NCBI GenBank assembly: GCA_030248195.1
Contig: JASAND010005316.1
Location: forward strand, 1-64,000
DNA from: Trissonchulus latispiculum
Lineage: Eukaryota > Nematoda > Enoplea > Enoplida > Ironidae
Length of the DNA stretch: 64,000 bases
Reading direction: 5' to 3'
Under the pieces are notes generated by a model. It saw only the letters and a program-made list of their open reading frames with translations. It searched no databases and was not told the origin of the DNA. Shown one piece after another: positions 52,269 through 61,886 of this stretch. The translations under genes and the position numbers were made by a program. Within the stretch, counting starts at the first letter, position 1. Every line of letters starts with the position of its first letter.

Positions 52269-52598
52269 TTAGTAGTAATATTCACTTAGGGCACAACGTA
52301 GGTGTTCAAGTTCTGAGGCATTGGTAATCTTAAAGTCAGTCATCTTATCGTGGATAGACTGAAGGCGTCTGTCAGTGTCATAACAGTATTCCCAACAGTG
52401 ATCCCATTCAATATAGTGACAGGCATTAGATCGATTACCCTCGCGACATAGGTGTAGACTACAGTCCTCTAGACGGTGATACAGCTGATCAGTTTCTAAC
52501 ACGGTAGAAATATTGCCTTGATATAGTTGAATACCGTTGTCGGTCTCTGTAATGTCTACAGAAGACACTATAGCGGTTAGGTTCAGTAGCAGCAACAT
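52269..52598 (-). CDS. Small secreted Cys-rich protein, intact ORF
   Basis: This 109-codon frame opens with ATG and a hydrophobic signal-peptide-like start (MLLLLNLTAIVSS). The rest is acidic, with several Cys (DCSLHLC, NACHYIEWDHCWEYC) and N-glycosylation sites (NIS, NRS, NAS). It lies between the protease and polymerase of the Polinton on the same strand. I do not recognise the family. It is among the few frames here without a break. A secreted or virion-surface role is possible, but only inferred from the signal and the Cys/Asn-X-Ser pattern. Confidence 0.5.
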   Translation of the reverse strand: MLLLLNLTAIVSSVDITETDNGIQLYQGNISTVLETDQLYHRLEDCSLHLCREGNRSNACHYIEWDHCWEYCYDTDRRLQSIHDKMTDFKITNASELEHLRCALSEYYY

Positions 52599-52628
52599 GG
52601 TTCTCTGTGATGAAAATTATTAGTGCAC

Positions 52629-53103
52629 TTATGCAGACTTTTTATGGGATTTCTGGCAGTAAGGTGTGGGAGCTAGTGTCACCCGAAGTTTATCAACATA
52701 GGTCTTGACAATGTTATCATTAGTGTCACTGCTTCGCCTCAGATAGGTGACAATTGAGTCCATCGATCTTCCTCTTGCTCTGTGGTGAAGGAAACAGTAC
52801 TCCCCACATACATCAGTGGTGAAATCTTGCAATTGAATGCGATTATACAGCAGTTCCCTCCTGCCAACGATTGGGCATAAAGAGGAGAGGTGGTAGTCCG
52901 TAGCTGTCAAAACATTCTGCACCATTATCCTCTAGCCACATTGCATTACCCAATGTTCTCCAGCCTCACCGGATGCCTCAGTATTTGCAACAAGACTGCA
53001 AGAATCCTGGGCGGTGCCGTGGTAGTTCATCACTGGGAAATACTCCTAGGAGAGGAACCTTGCAGTCCTTCCTCAAGGTCTCGAAGATTTCACGGGTGCT
53101 CAT
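52629..53103 (-). pseudogene. Adenain-like cysteine protease (PRO)
   Basis: The C-terminal frame (52629-52925) has DVCGEYCFLHHRARGRSM, the nucleophile-Cys block of adenovirus/Polinton proteases. Upstream, after frame changes, the minus strand gives GEHWV with the catalytic His, then ECFDSYG. The likely start is the ATG near 53102 (MSTREIFETL). At least two frameshifts between 52925 and 53000 break it. In a live element it would process capsid precursors. Confidence 0.75.
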
Positions 53104-53376
53104 AGTGCGTAGTCAAAGAATTGCGTCCGATTATAGTCTATTGATATTAGGTTATCAAATTCGCCGTATATAATTGGACTGAGTTAGAGGTAGCAAGAAG
53201 AGATCCATTTCGGACTTGAAGCCCAGCAGAGACCATTCATCTACTTGCTTAGCCATTGAAGTTACAGTTAGTATATTACTATAATTACATATGGTGGGTT
53301 TTTATGGGCTGTAAATGTCACGCTTCAGTCTCTTAATTTTGCGCATATGTGGTCATTGGCCTATGCCTTCTCCTTG

Positions 53377-53682
53377 CTATATTGCCTTGCCTCTGTTCTC
53401 CAGCAGGCGTCCAATGGCTGCCTTACCATGTCGTTTGGGTGATTCCTTAGGATATTCACATCGTCGAGTAATCGCGAGCCACACCTCCTGCCGTCTGAAA
53501 GTGCTGCCTGCCTCTAGACCGACAAGACGTCCTGCTGGCCAAATAAAACGTCCAATTCCTCTCAAGAGGCTACGCAAGCCATCTCCTCTCTGATACCTTT
53601 GGCCGGCGTAAAAACCAGACCCTCTCCGTATCAGGTGGAATTGCCAGTCTTCAAATGTTTTAGGATGATACCTTGTCCTCAT
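53377..53682 (-). CDS. Small pX/pVI-like Polinton ORF
   Basis: 101 codons, starting MRTRYHPKTFEDWQFHL and followed by GSGFYAGQRYQRGDGLRSLL, a Gly-rich basic amphipathic segment. Small basic or membrane-active ORFs of this look lie next to the capsid genes in Polintons and recall the small adenovirus core/lytic proteins; that comparison is by look and position only. The frame overlaps the end of the upstream structural ORF by 23 bp. The C-terminal half (ITRRCEYPKES...) may be out of the original frame. Confidence 0.45.
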   Translation of the reverse strand: MRTRYHPKTFEDWQFHLIRRGSGFYAGQRYQRGDGLRSLLRGIGRFIWPAGRLVGLEAGSTFRRQEVWLAITRRCEYPKESPKRHGKAAIGRLLENRGKAI

Positions 53683-54450
53683 CTTTCTTAAAGTGTAACT
53701 TGATAACTATACTACCATATTCAAACTGTACACTCCTGCCAATGTGATTGTTTATATGGACTTTAATGCTATTGACCACGTGTTTATTCACAGGGACGTA
53801 GCGAGGTTGAGGAAAGTACTGAATGGTGTCCCCAGATTCTTCACCCGCCTTTACTACTGTCAGCAGGTTACCGCTAGTTGTGCCTATAAGTTGTTCTTTC
53901 ACGATGTCACAATGGACTTGAAGGTAGTGAAAGTTAAGACTTGGTGGACGTTGTGCGTAAAACTTCTTTATCCTCAGGGCATCTCTTCCACTGGCTGGTT
54001 CTACAGTAAATTTCTGAGAGTCAAAGCCAAGTATGCGTACGATGGTAGGAGCAAATTGGACAAACTCAAAGTTGGGTCTTTCAAGGTGTTCTGGATTCTC
54101 GTATAGGTCCAGGTAGACTCGATCCTTTTCCTGATCATAGACGAAACTTATAGGAGGTGATTCCTGACGTTCATTAAGAATTGACTGCATGGTAACGTTG
54201 ATGGCGTTTAGCAGGTCATGGAGGCTATAGTATCTCCGCCTGGGTATATTACCAACTGCTCCCTCGTTTAATTAATTTTAGTTTCCCAGAATTAATGCCC
54301 TTCCAAGTGTGAGGATAGATAAAGTCAACCATTGCAACAGACCACCTGCCATGTAGATGCAAAGGGTGAGCTAGCTGGTTTTCAAAGGTGCCTTCCTTTC
54401 CGGTGAGATATAGGTAGAAACTCATCTTCGCTTCCGGCCGGAAGTGTAAC
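53660..54450 (-). pseudogene. Polinton structural-type protein, copy 2
   Basis: It begins near 54450 (MSFYLYLTGKEG, then LHLHGRWSVAMVDFIYPHTW), is interrupted near 54245, and resumes at 54190 in a 176-codon frame ending with FEYGSIVIKLHF. The upstream neighbour has the same landmarks in the same order (FYLYLPSN, LEGEWKVALVELEYPVTW, FKYGKVFAKLHF), so the two are tandem homologues. The family is uncharacterised to me; position suggests a virion protein such as a minor capsid protein. It has a single region of frame disruption. Confidence 0.6.
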
Positions 54451-55230
54451 TTTGCAAAGACCTTTCCGTACTTAAAGCTTACCGCCTTACCATGATCATC
54501 CTTTGTATGTATTTCAATACTATCAGATTCTTTTCTTAGCACAGGTATATAGTGTGGGTTATTGTATATTCGATCAATAATATCGTTATGCTTACCGTCG
54601 ATACTGACAACACGAATGATTGGCTCGATGGCATTTCCTATCATTTGCGGTGCTACCACGTCACAGTACATGTAGAGGAGTAGAGTCCACCCCTCAGGTC
54701 AGGTGCAGTAGGGGCCACTGCGTATCTGCGTGGTGAGACTGTCTTTCCTTTGGTACGACCTTAGTATCTGAATATCCGAGCATATACTTTCGATGTTTAC
54801 TGAAGTGTAACGCCTTAAAGTCCGGTTCTTCGTCTAGGGTAGTTGGTTTAAGTCCGACACGTCTATGAAGTTCATCATAGGCCAGTTCACAGTAGATCTT
54901 CTTTGTTAGTTCAAGGGTATAGTTGATGGCATCACATAGTCGAAATATTGACTCATAGTTATCCAGTGGGATGTGCCCGTGGTATGTCTTCTTGCCAACT
55001 GTCACTCCAAGCTTTGCGTCATCCTTGTTTCCTACGTTGAACCAGGTGACAGGATATTCGAGCTCTACAAGTGCCACTTTCCATTCACCCTCGAGGTCAA
55101 CACGGTGGAGAAGCCTGACTTGGAAATTGGGTAGTTTGTTCGTTGCATAGTCTTCTGTATTGCTGGGTAGGTACAGGTAAAATCTATTGTCTTCAGTTAT
55201 CCAACTATTGAACTTGTCCGGGTATCCAAG
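54430..55230 (-). pseudogene. Polinton structural-type protein, copy 1
   Basis: 55077-54694 (MALVELEYPVTWFNVGNK...) and 54671-54249 (MYCDVVAPQMIGN...FAKLHFRP) are parts of one protein split by a short disrupted stretch at 54675-54720. The true N-terminus lies upstream of 55077, where the same strand gives FYLYLPSN and LEGEWKVAL. At that point the sequence runs on directly from the chromodomain of the integrase with no start codon between, suggesting a deletion that joined the two genes. Confidence 0.6.
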
Positions 55231-56230
55231 CCACTTGACAAAATACTCTTTTGACCCTTACGCCGCCTGGTTTTTATTACCTTTTCCAGGCAATTAGTGT
55301 CTGGTTCGTCAACCTGTCGTATTTCTGGTTGGTAGAAACCACCAATCACCTCTTCGCCACCATAGTCTTACAGGAGGTACATAGGTGGGTCACCTGTAAT
55401 GACATTTCTGATACAGAATAACTCTTCTGACCACTTAGGGAGGAAGAATTTGTCAAAGAGACCCTTTGTTTTGCTAATACGGACCATATTTCCCTTCTTT
55501 AATACTGGCTGGGATGTTTTTTCTCCACGGGATGCACGTCTACCATATAGTGCCCTGTTAACCAGTTCCATATTTTCAGGCCTCGATGCCTCTACTGGCG
55601 TCATACGGATGTTCCTGTGGCGAGCATTGTTGTAGGCTTTCACGAGTTGAGGAAGGTCGTCAATATACCTATGCGATATGGTCTTTGTAAAGTATTTTCA
55701 TATCTTTGTCTTAATAGTACGATTAAAACGCTCAACGAAGCTACACTTGATCACTGGACTATTGCATGTATAAAAGTTGATGTGATTGGCTTTTAGGAGT
55801 GATTGGAAATCTTTATTTAAAAATTCTTTGCCTCTGTCTGACTGTAGGTGGTGTGGTCTACTGCCATCTGCCAGTATTTTACGAAAAGCTCTAGTCATAT
55901 CTTGACCACCCTTGCTTTTAACTGGGATCACCCATGCGCACTTGGAGAAGGCGTCAATACAGTTGAACAGGTACTTGTAGCCATCATTCTTGTCTGCTAT
56001 CAATACCATATCTGCCAGGTCTGTTTGCCATAGGTCGTCAATACCTACCACCCGATACCTCGCCGTTGGGAATCTGTGTCTAACTGGTTTATGGATGCTG
56101 TAAGTGTACTGTTTTTCCAGCCAATTAGTGACTTCGGACCTCGAGATTCCGTATCTTTTCGCCTCCTGATACACGCGATTAACACCGCCAAATGCTGCAG
56201 GACTTTGCGGGTCATAGTAAATCTTCTTAA
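55200..56230 (-). pseudogene. Polinton integrase with chromodomain
   Basis: The catalytic core shows DLWQTDLADM (first Asp), LQSDRGKEFLN (second Asp) and CSFVERFNRTIK (Glu, about 35 residues later), the D,D,E triad of retroviral-type integrases. A TGA stands after RTIKTKI at about 55696, and the same frame continues past it into 55643-55368. A C-terminal chromodomain follows (EYFVKWLGYPDKFNSWI, near 55230-55280) after a shift. N-terminal codons upstream of about 56230 belong to the inserted TTAA element, so the natural start is lost or displaced. It would insert the element; the chromodomain would steer it to chromatin. Confidence 0.85.
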
Positions 56231-57463
56231 GGGGGGGTCCACCATGAAAAATTTTATGGTCACGGATTTTGCTCATTTTCCCACAAAACTTTGTCACATA
56301 TGTCCTGCATATCGAGTTTCAATTTCGAGTAGTTTCGTTCAGTACTTAACGAGTAACCGGCTATTAATTGCATGCAATTTGAAAACAGGTGAAAACGGCG
56401 GTGCCGCAGCAAATAAAGGCACTTTACACCTGAACTTCCTTGAGAATGGAGCTATATTCGGTTGTATGTTTGATATCTGATGCAAACAAAAAACTTAGGG
56501 TAGCTTTTACTGGGAAAACGTTTCTTTATGACTTTATTTAGTGATTTTAGGAAGTAGCACCGACACTGGAAAGCCTTGACCTCGAAGAAAATCATTTAAC
56601 GGCCGATAACTTGAATTTGGTGCATTTGCGGGCAATGGTCCAAGAAGTAATGTTCCCGACAATGAGTGCCTTCGATTGATATAAAATTTAACGTATTTCG
56701 AAAAATTTGAAAAATCGCTATTTTTGAGATTATGGTTGTCAGACCCCCATATTTGGCCCCAGCGACCAACTGGGTGCACTAACCTGCGCCATTTGTGCCC
56801 AATCTTGACCTAAAGTCATCAATAATCGTGCGCAAATAGGTAGTCTAATATTTTATAGGTCTGTGTTGCCATAGCTCTAGGTTATCTGCCAAAAAACGGG
56901 AACTTCCTACAATTTGCTAAAAATTGAGATTTCTGCGCCAGAGAATTCTCGAAACCGGACAGAGGAAAGCAGGATCAATTGGTATCGTTCGAAATGTCTT
57001 GTCATGAGCTGTGATTTGTAGGAAGTAGAATTTTTAATTAGGGCTTACAGCTTTCAGAATATTTCATCAAACTTGCTGACCCCCAATTTTAACATTGCAA
57101 AACAGTCAAATTTGGCTGTTCGCAAACTTAAAAAATTAATTAAAAATTTTTAAAGGCCTAAATTAAAATTCTGCTTCCTACAAATCACCCTTCGAGATCG
57201 TTTATATGATACAGAATGGACGTTGAAGTGCTCCATCTTGTCGTTGGCAGGATTTCTCTGGCGCACGGAAAAAATCACCACTTTTTCCGTTTCCTATGTT
57301 TAACACATACTGACATCAACTTTGAGGTGAAATTACTTGCTAACCGTAAGAGATCCGACCTTCATTTCAAAAACTCGTTAAAATATACCAATCGGACAAC
57401 AAAATGTGTGAAAATGAGTAAAATCGGAGATGGTCGAAAAATCGGCCAAAAATGGACCCCCCC
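56231..57463. mobile_element. TTAA-flanked element inside the Polinton
   Basis: 1233 bp with termini GGGGGGGTCCA and the perfect inverse, flanked by TTAA at 56227-56230 and 57464-57467. This is piggyBac- or Kolobok-like target choice. It contains no transposase. It separates the integrase from the upstream Polinton genes. Confidence 0.85.
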
Positions 57464-57499
57464 TTAAGGTGGCATCAGTCTTATTAGCACCTGTATTAT

Positions 57500-58030
57500 T
57501 ATTATGAATAGTATCAGCATTATTCTCTAGTGCCGCTTCCTTTTGAGATTTTTTAGGGCTGATCTTATTCCTTGACCTGTCTGTATATTTATGTACCGTG
57601 GGTTTCCGATAAGTTCTCGAGGTACGTTGAAGTCCCTTAATGCCTTAACCAATGTTTGCCACGCTATAGCCGGTGGTTGACTGGGTCTGGTACGAATGAA
57701 GTCGTGAATCAGATCACATATTTTGGTCCAACTGCTGGCTGACCCTGATACTCTATTTCACCTCGACTGTTAACCTGAGACCTGGTATACTCACGATATG
57801 TTCAATCAGATGCCTACCCTTCTGCTGTAGTGTTGGTGGTAAGGTAGATACAATGTCTGGCATAGCGGGGACTTGAGGGCCATCTCCGTTGGTTTATTTC
57901 GTAGTATTCGACACCTATAGTCTGCCTGTTTAAACACACTCTTAATATCTGCTGGTAGTTTGGACTTGAGAACATTGCTAGCTTCCTTCTCCAGTGATCT
58001 AGAGTGCTCATCAAAGTAGTCTGGCTTAAC
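57500..58030 (-). pseudogene. Uncharacterised Polinton ORF (ends VPRELIGN)
   Basis: The minus strand between the ATPase and the TTAA insertion gives, over two or three frames, SLEKEASNVLKSKLPADIKS, then GEIEYQG, then ALRDFNVPRELIGNPRYIN and a Lys/Arg-rich end (LKNLKRKR). The conserved look and position argue for a real former gene of about 170 residues. The function is unknown to me. Confidence 0.5.
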
Positions 58031-58104
58031 TACTATTGATTATTCCATTGTTACTTGCCTTCCAGTGTCAGTTTTTTATCATCTTGAGATTTCCGAGGAG
58101 TCCA

Positions 58105-58830
58105 CCGACAATAGTCGCAGTGTATCGATATCTTTTTCAAAACGATCCATGATTATTCTTCCTTATATTGTCAGTTTTTATGGAATATACGTCGGCATAA
58201 GGATCATCAGGGAAAATATGCCCTCGAAGGCGGAGTGTTTCTGGTGTGTTCTGGTCTAGGTCTATCAGTAGATATCCGTGCGGTCGACTAGTGCTCAAAA
58301 GCCTCCATAGACGCTTTCACCCTACCTGGATACATTTTCCTTGCCAAGTTCATCGGGGTTAGCTTATCGGCAGGAATTTTCATGAGGACAATGCACTGAC
58401 TAGTTATCTTATTAGTCCGCTGCCTGTCGTAGAAGATGTCTTGAGTGATATTGATGACACTACAGGACCAATGGTGACAAGTGAAAAGTGAAGTTGTACA
58501 AAAAGGAGTGAAAAGTTGTACAAGATTTGGTTGCTGCTTGATTTCACTCATTAGATCATCAAGGACTACCAATTTTGCGACTGGGGCTTTTAGTTTCTTT
58601 AGATTCGGTAGACCTTTGACAAATTTCACCTGAGGTAGATTATCATATGCATCTTGCCACTCAGTATAACACCAAATAATCTTATCCGGATGCTCTGACA
58701 TCATTTCATTTGCATGCTCTACCAGTCGAGACACAAATGTGGTCTTTTCTGCCTTTGTTGGAGCCGCCACGATACATGTGAACGGATGCTGAAATCTTGG
58801 TGTCCTAACCTTCTCCATCCTTACTCGGAA
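58105..58830 (-). pseudogene. Polinton packaging ATPase (FtsK/HerA type)
   Basis: FTCIVAAPTKAEKTTFVSRL is the Walker A region and KLVVLDDLMSE the Walker B. NITQDIFYDRQRTNKITSQ follows, as in the viral genome-packaging ATPase family, and PETLRLRGHIFPDDPY near 58200 is the C-terminal block in another frame. The P-loop has lost both diagnostic glycines (A-P-T-K-A-E-K-T in place of GxxxxGKT), so ATP binding would fail. A local duplication of FT-like codons near 58480-58510 and a shift near 58270 add to the damage. In a live element it would pump DNA into the capsid. Confidence 0.8.
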
Positions 58831-58980
58831 AACACAAACGCTGTTTATATGACTTTGTACAACAGTGCACCGATCATCGAGTAACAAGTATATATATAAT
58901 TCATTATAGTGTCATATTTTCTTGACTCCTATGTTTTCTTTCTTCACTGTTGAATCATCATAACGTATCATGGTCATTCT

Positions 58981-59196
58981 TTATTTCGTAGTATCCATCA
59001 CATCTTCATCGTCGAGGCTAAATTCTTCCATTACTTCCTCTTCATCAAATAGTTGCTTCATATCGACATGTAGAATTCGCGGCCATCCAATGCCAGGAAT
59101 AGATATGATTATATTTTGCCTCGAATATCGTCTGCATTTGTTCTTGTGATAGCGGCTGAGGCGGATCAGGCTCTGGAGTGCCTTATAGATACCCAT
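58981..59196 (-). CDS. Small acidic-tailed ORF, unknown
   Basis: 71 codons: a basic N-terminal half (RLSRYHKNKCRRYSRQN) and an acidic C-terminus (EEEVMEEFSLDDEDVMD). It lies between the membrane protein and the ATPase on the same strand. It is intact but short, and I do not recognise it. Confidence 0.4.
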   Translation of the reverse strand: MGIYKALQSLIRLSRYHKNKCRRYSRQNIIISIPGIGWPRILHVDMKQLFDEEEVMEEFSLDDEDVMDTTK

Positions 59197-59247
59197 GGTG
59201 CAAATATCAGATGGATACTATGGTATTTACATCAGTATTGTAGGCCT

Positions 59248-59719
59248 ACTTATTGACTATAGAGTTGGTATATTTGATCTGCTGTAAAACTGACAGGGCC
59301 AACAAAGCCACAAAAGACACGCTTATCTTGATCTAGGCAAAAAGTTGTCTCGTTGTATGTGAACGTGTATGGACACGGTAGTGATCCTCGATATAGAATG
59401 GGCAGTGGAAGTTTAGACAATTGTATATAAATTGTCGGATCTCATGAAAACTATTAAGTAATACAAGGTGCTCAGTCCAACCATTGTGAGTAAAGATGGC
59501 ATTGTCTACCGTGACGGAGTCCTTCAGTGGTGGTAGTTTACACTGTTCATGCTGTGACAACAAAATCGCTAATACAATCGTAGACAATAAAAATTTTATG
59601 AGAAGGCTTGTGATTATACAGGGAACTCTTTTGACCAATTGGAGTTTCGTATAGTTTAATGAGGAATGCCCTTCTCGGGAATTTGCACCAGTAGCCATAG
59701 TCAGGGTCTTGTACGGCAC
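59248..59719 (-). pseudogene. Single-pass membrane glycoprotein-like ORF
   Basis: Frame 59333-59719 has a clear membrane segment (CIITSLLIKFLLSTIVLAIL) near residue 35, then an ectodomain-like region with paired Cys (CLNFHC). After a one-base shift near 59380 the minus strand continues with PCPYTFTYNETT, CLDQDKRVFCGF and a stop near 59248, adding Cys and an N-glycosylation site. The layout suggests a type II membrane protein. It lies at the end of the minus-strand cluster, back to back with the TBP-like gene. The family is unknown. Confidence 0.5.
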
Positions 59720-59868
59720 ACTTTAACAATAATTCTATGCGCTTCTTATTACCATAGAACTTTGATGCTGTCTTTGTATTAGCCCTACTACCATGCTTTT
59801 TATAGACGTGAGGGGGTACCTTAGTGTTCCAAATTAATAAGGAGACAGAGGATACCAAGGGGGTAACA

Positions 59869-60319
59869 ATGATTGTTGATGTTCTTCTCAGTGGATGCTT
59901 TGACAGGGAACTTCACTTAACGAACATTCCCAACAATAGACTCTATCGTGGATTTATTGGCGGTAGACTGAAGCACGGGGAAGGGACTTTCCAATTATTC
60001 ACCAGCGGTAGTTTTGTTTGCCTCGGATATTTGCCTAGCTAATCAGTGTATTCGTCAACTAGCTGGCGCTCTTAATGTCGGTATTCTTCGCGAAGGCAAA
60101 GTGGTGAACCTGGTGGGATCCTTCTCAGTTGGCAGGTATATGGACCTAAGGGATTTATATGAAAGTATCAGACATACCCATCAAGTTTGCTATGAACCAG
60201 AGCTTTTTAATGGTCTCATCTGCAAGATTGCCAAAGTCACTGCACTCATTTTCCACACTGGCCAGGTCATATTGACTGGCGCTCGGAGTGAGTCTGCCCT
60301 ATCAGATGCAAGGTCTTAG
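59869..60319 (+). pseudogene. TATA-binding-protein-like gene in the Polinton
   Basis: ATG at 59869 starts a frame (MIVDVLLSGC...) ending with LFTSGSFVCLG, which corresponds to the end of the first TBP repeat (strand, Ser-Gly, VCTG). A frame change at about 60030 leads into the second frame, with KVVNLVGSFSV, then CYEPELFNGLICKI and ALIFHTGQVILTGA. YEPELFxGLI and the LIF-x-G-x-VxLTGA strand are hallmarks of the second TBP repeat. TBP binds TATA boxes to nucleate transcription. The copy is very divergent overall, so it is not a recent host retrocopy. It is on the opposite strand to the Polinton core genes, a few bases from the divergent minus frame. One frameshift is visible. Confidence 0.8.
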
Positions 60320-60368
60320 TTAATAAGAAGATGATAAGGTTTGCAGTTAAACTTTAGCCTGGTGGATC

Positions 60369-60791
60369 TTGTCTGACCGAAGCCTGTCGAACGAACTGTT
60401 ACAAAAGGCCCTGCGACAAAGCCCGCCTATTCGCGTAGAGATTACGGGTCATTATGCTGCAGTCATGGTTATAGGTAGTGAGACTTGGACGAGCTCACAA
60501 TGCCCTGACCCACGTACTGCCATTGAGGAAGTTTCTCGTAAAGCCTACGGCACGTTATGTCACGGCGGCGAACATCTGATCAGACGTGAATGCGGATTAC
60601 CACCAAGATCTCATATCTACGAAATTGATGCAGTCAGGGATAAGATGAGGGACCTACGTGAATATAATAGATATCGCAGAAGTATTCAACCTATCTACAA
60701 TATGCTAGACAGGCTAGAACCAGAAATGCTTAAAAATCCGTTTTTCGTGGTTGACTGCCTACCTTATACTTTATACCAACAGTGCATCTAA
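60369..60791 (+). CDS. 140-codon ORF beside the TBP-like gene, unknown
   Basis: An unbroken frame just 3' of the TBP-like gene on the same strand. It opens SLSNELLQKALRQSPPIRV, then ITGHYAAVMVIGSETW and AIEEVSRKAYGTL, then a charged helical stretch (DKMRDLREYNRYRRS). The middle part loosely recalls the second half of a double-stranded-RNA-binding domain (strand, strand, AxxxAxxxAL helix), but I would not assign it. No ATG is present at the start of the frame; the first in-frame ATG is near residue 33, so the true start may lie upstream across a break. Confidence 0.4.
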   Translation: MSDRSLSNELLQKALRQSPPIRVEITGHYAAVMVIGSETWTSSQCPDPRTAIEEVSRKAYGTLCHGGEHLIRRECGLPPRSHIYEIDAVRDKMRDLREYNRYRRSIQPIYNMLDRLEPEMLKNPFFVVDCLPYTLYQQCI

Positions 60792-60799
60792 TGTTATTC

Positions 60800-61300
60800 G
60801 TAACATTTCGTTTACTGTACATTATACAATGGTTTACAGCATACCTGGGCAGACTTTTTCTCTGACTGGGGTGGAAATCCGGTGCGTTTTCCACAAAACA
60901 GGTACTGCATGTTTTGGTGCGTAATTTGAGACCACAAGCTTTCATTTGATAAGAAAAATAACACTGTGAATAGTCGATTGTCTACTTACAGTAGGCTGTA
61001 GTCATTCAATTATTTAACCTAAAGGTATGGAAACTAAATATTAACCTCTTCAAAGTAACTACGTGGGGTGTGTGGGGCGGAGTCCCCCAGAAGTTGAAGA
61101 ATTTTTGCTGTTAAGACTCCTCCCAGGAATTAATTTAGAGCATTTCCGCGATCAATGAAGTAGTTTTTGGAATATTGTATATATTACGCATTTTCAACGG
61201 CTAAATTTGAAAGGCTCGCAGACATCTGCCTTTACGCTAATAAAATATTAGCTTGTCAGCTATCGTAACAGTCAGCAATGAGTAAGAATACAGACAGGCG
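60800..61300. other. No gene; probable Polinton edge
   Basis: No open frame of note. The Polinton end must lie near here, but I found no inverted counterpart at about 49 kb. Confidence 0.4.
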
Positions 61301-61302
61301 TG

Positions 61303-61886
61303 ACCTGGGGACATTTTCATAAAACTTTAAACTTGCAACTTGCATATGCAAGTTGCAACTTGCATGTGCAAGTTACAAGTAAAGTGTTTCATAAACCCTC
61401 CAGTGGTACTTGCGTACTTGCACATGTACTGCAAGTTGCAAGTTGTCCGTTAACACTTGCGGTCAGAATCTGTTTCATAAAAATCGCCAATGCATGCACT
61501 TGCAACATGCACTTGCGGTGCAAGTGGTTGAGTGAATTTTCACTGAACAATTGGAACAAAAACTGTTATAATTTAGTTTAATTTTCATATTTTTGAAAAA
61601 TTTTATGACAATTCTTTTTATCATCATTTAATACAACGCGAATTTCAAACAATTTTTCTAATATTTGGAATTTATATGAATTTTCAATTATTTTTGGTTA
61701 TTTTATTAAAGATCAGCATCTTGCAAACTTGCGCTTACAAGTTGTCAAGTCTTGCAACTTGCTTAGCTAATTTCCGCAAGTAGCAGGAAAAGTTTATGAA
61801 ACACTGATAACTTGAACTTGAAGTTCAAGTGCAAGTGAAAGTTCAAGTGCAAGTTCAAGTTGCAAGATTTTTATGAAATTGGCCGC
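61303..61886. mobile_element. MITE with ACTTGCA/TGCAAGT arrays
   Basis: The ends GGGGACATTTTCATAAAACTT and, inverted, GGCCAATTTCATAAAAATCTT are similar inverted repeats. Inside both flanks are about 25 copies of ACTTGCA or TGCAAGT, many forming the palindrome ACTTGCATATGCAAGT. The centre is AT-rich. The target duplication is unclear. Confidence 0.65.
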
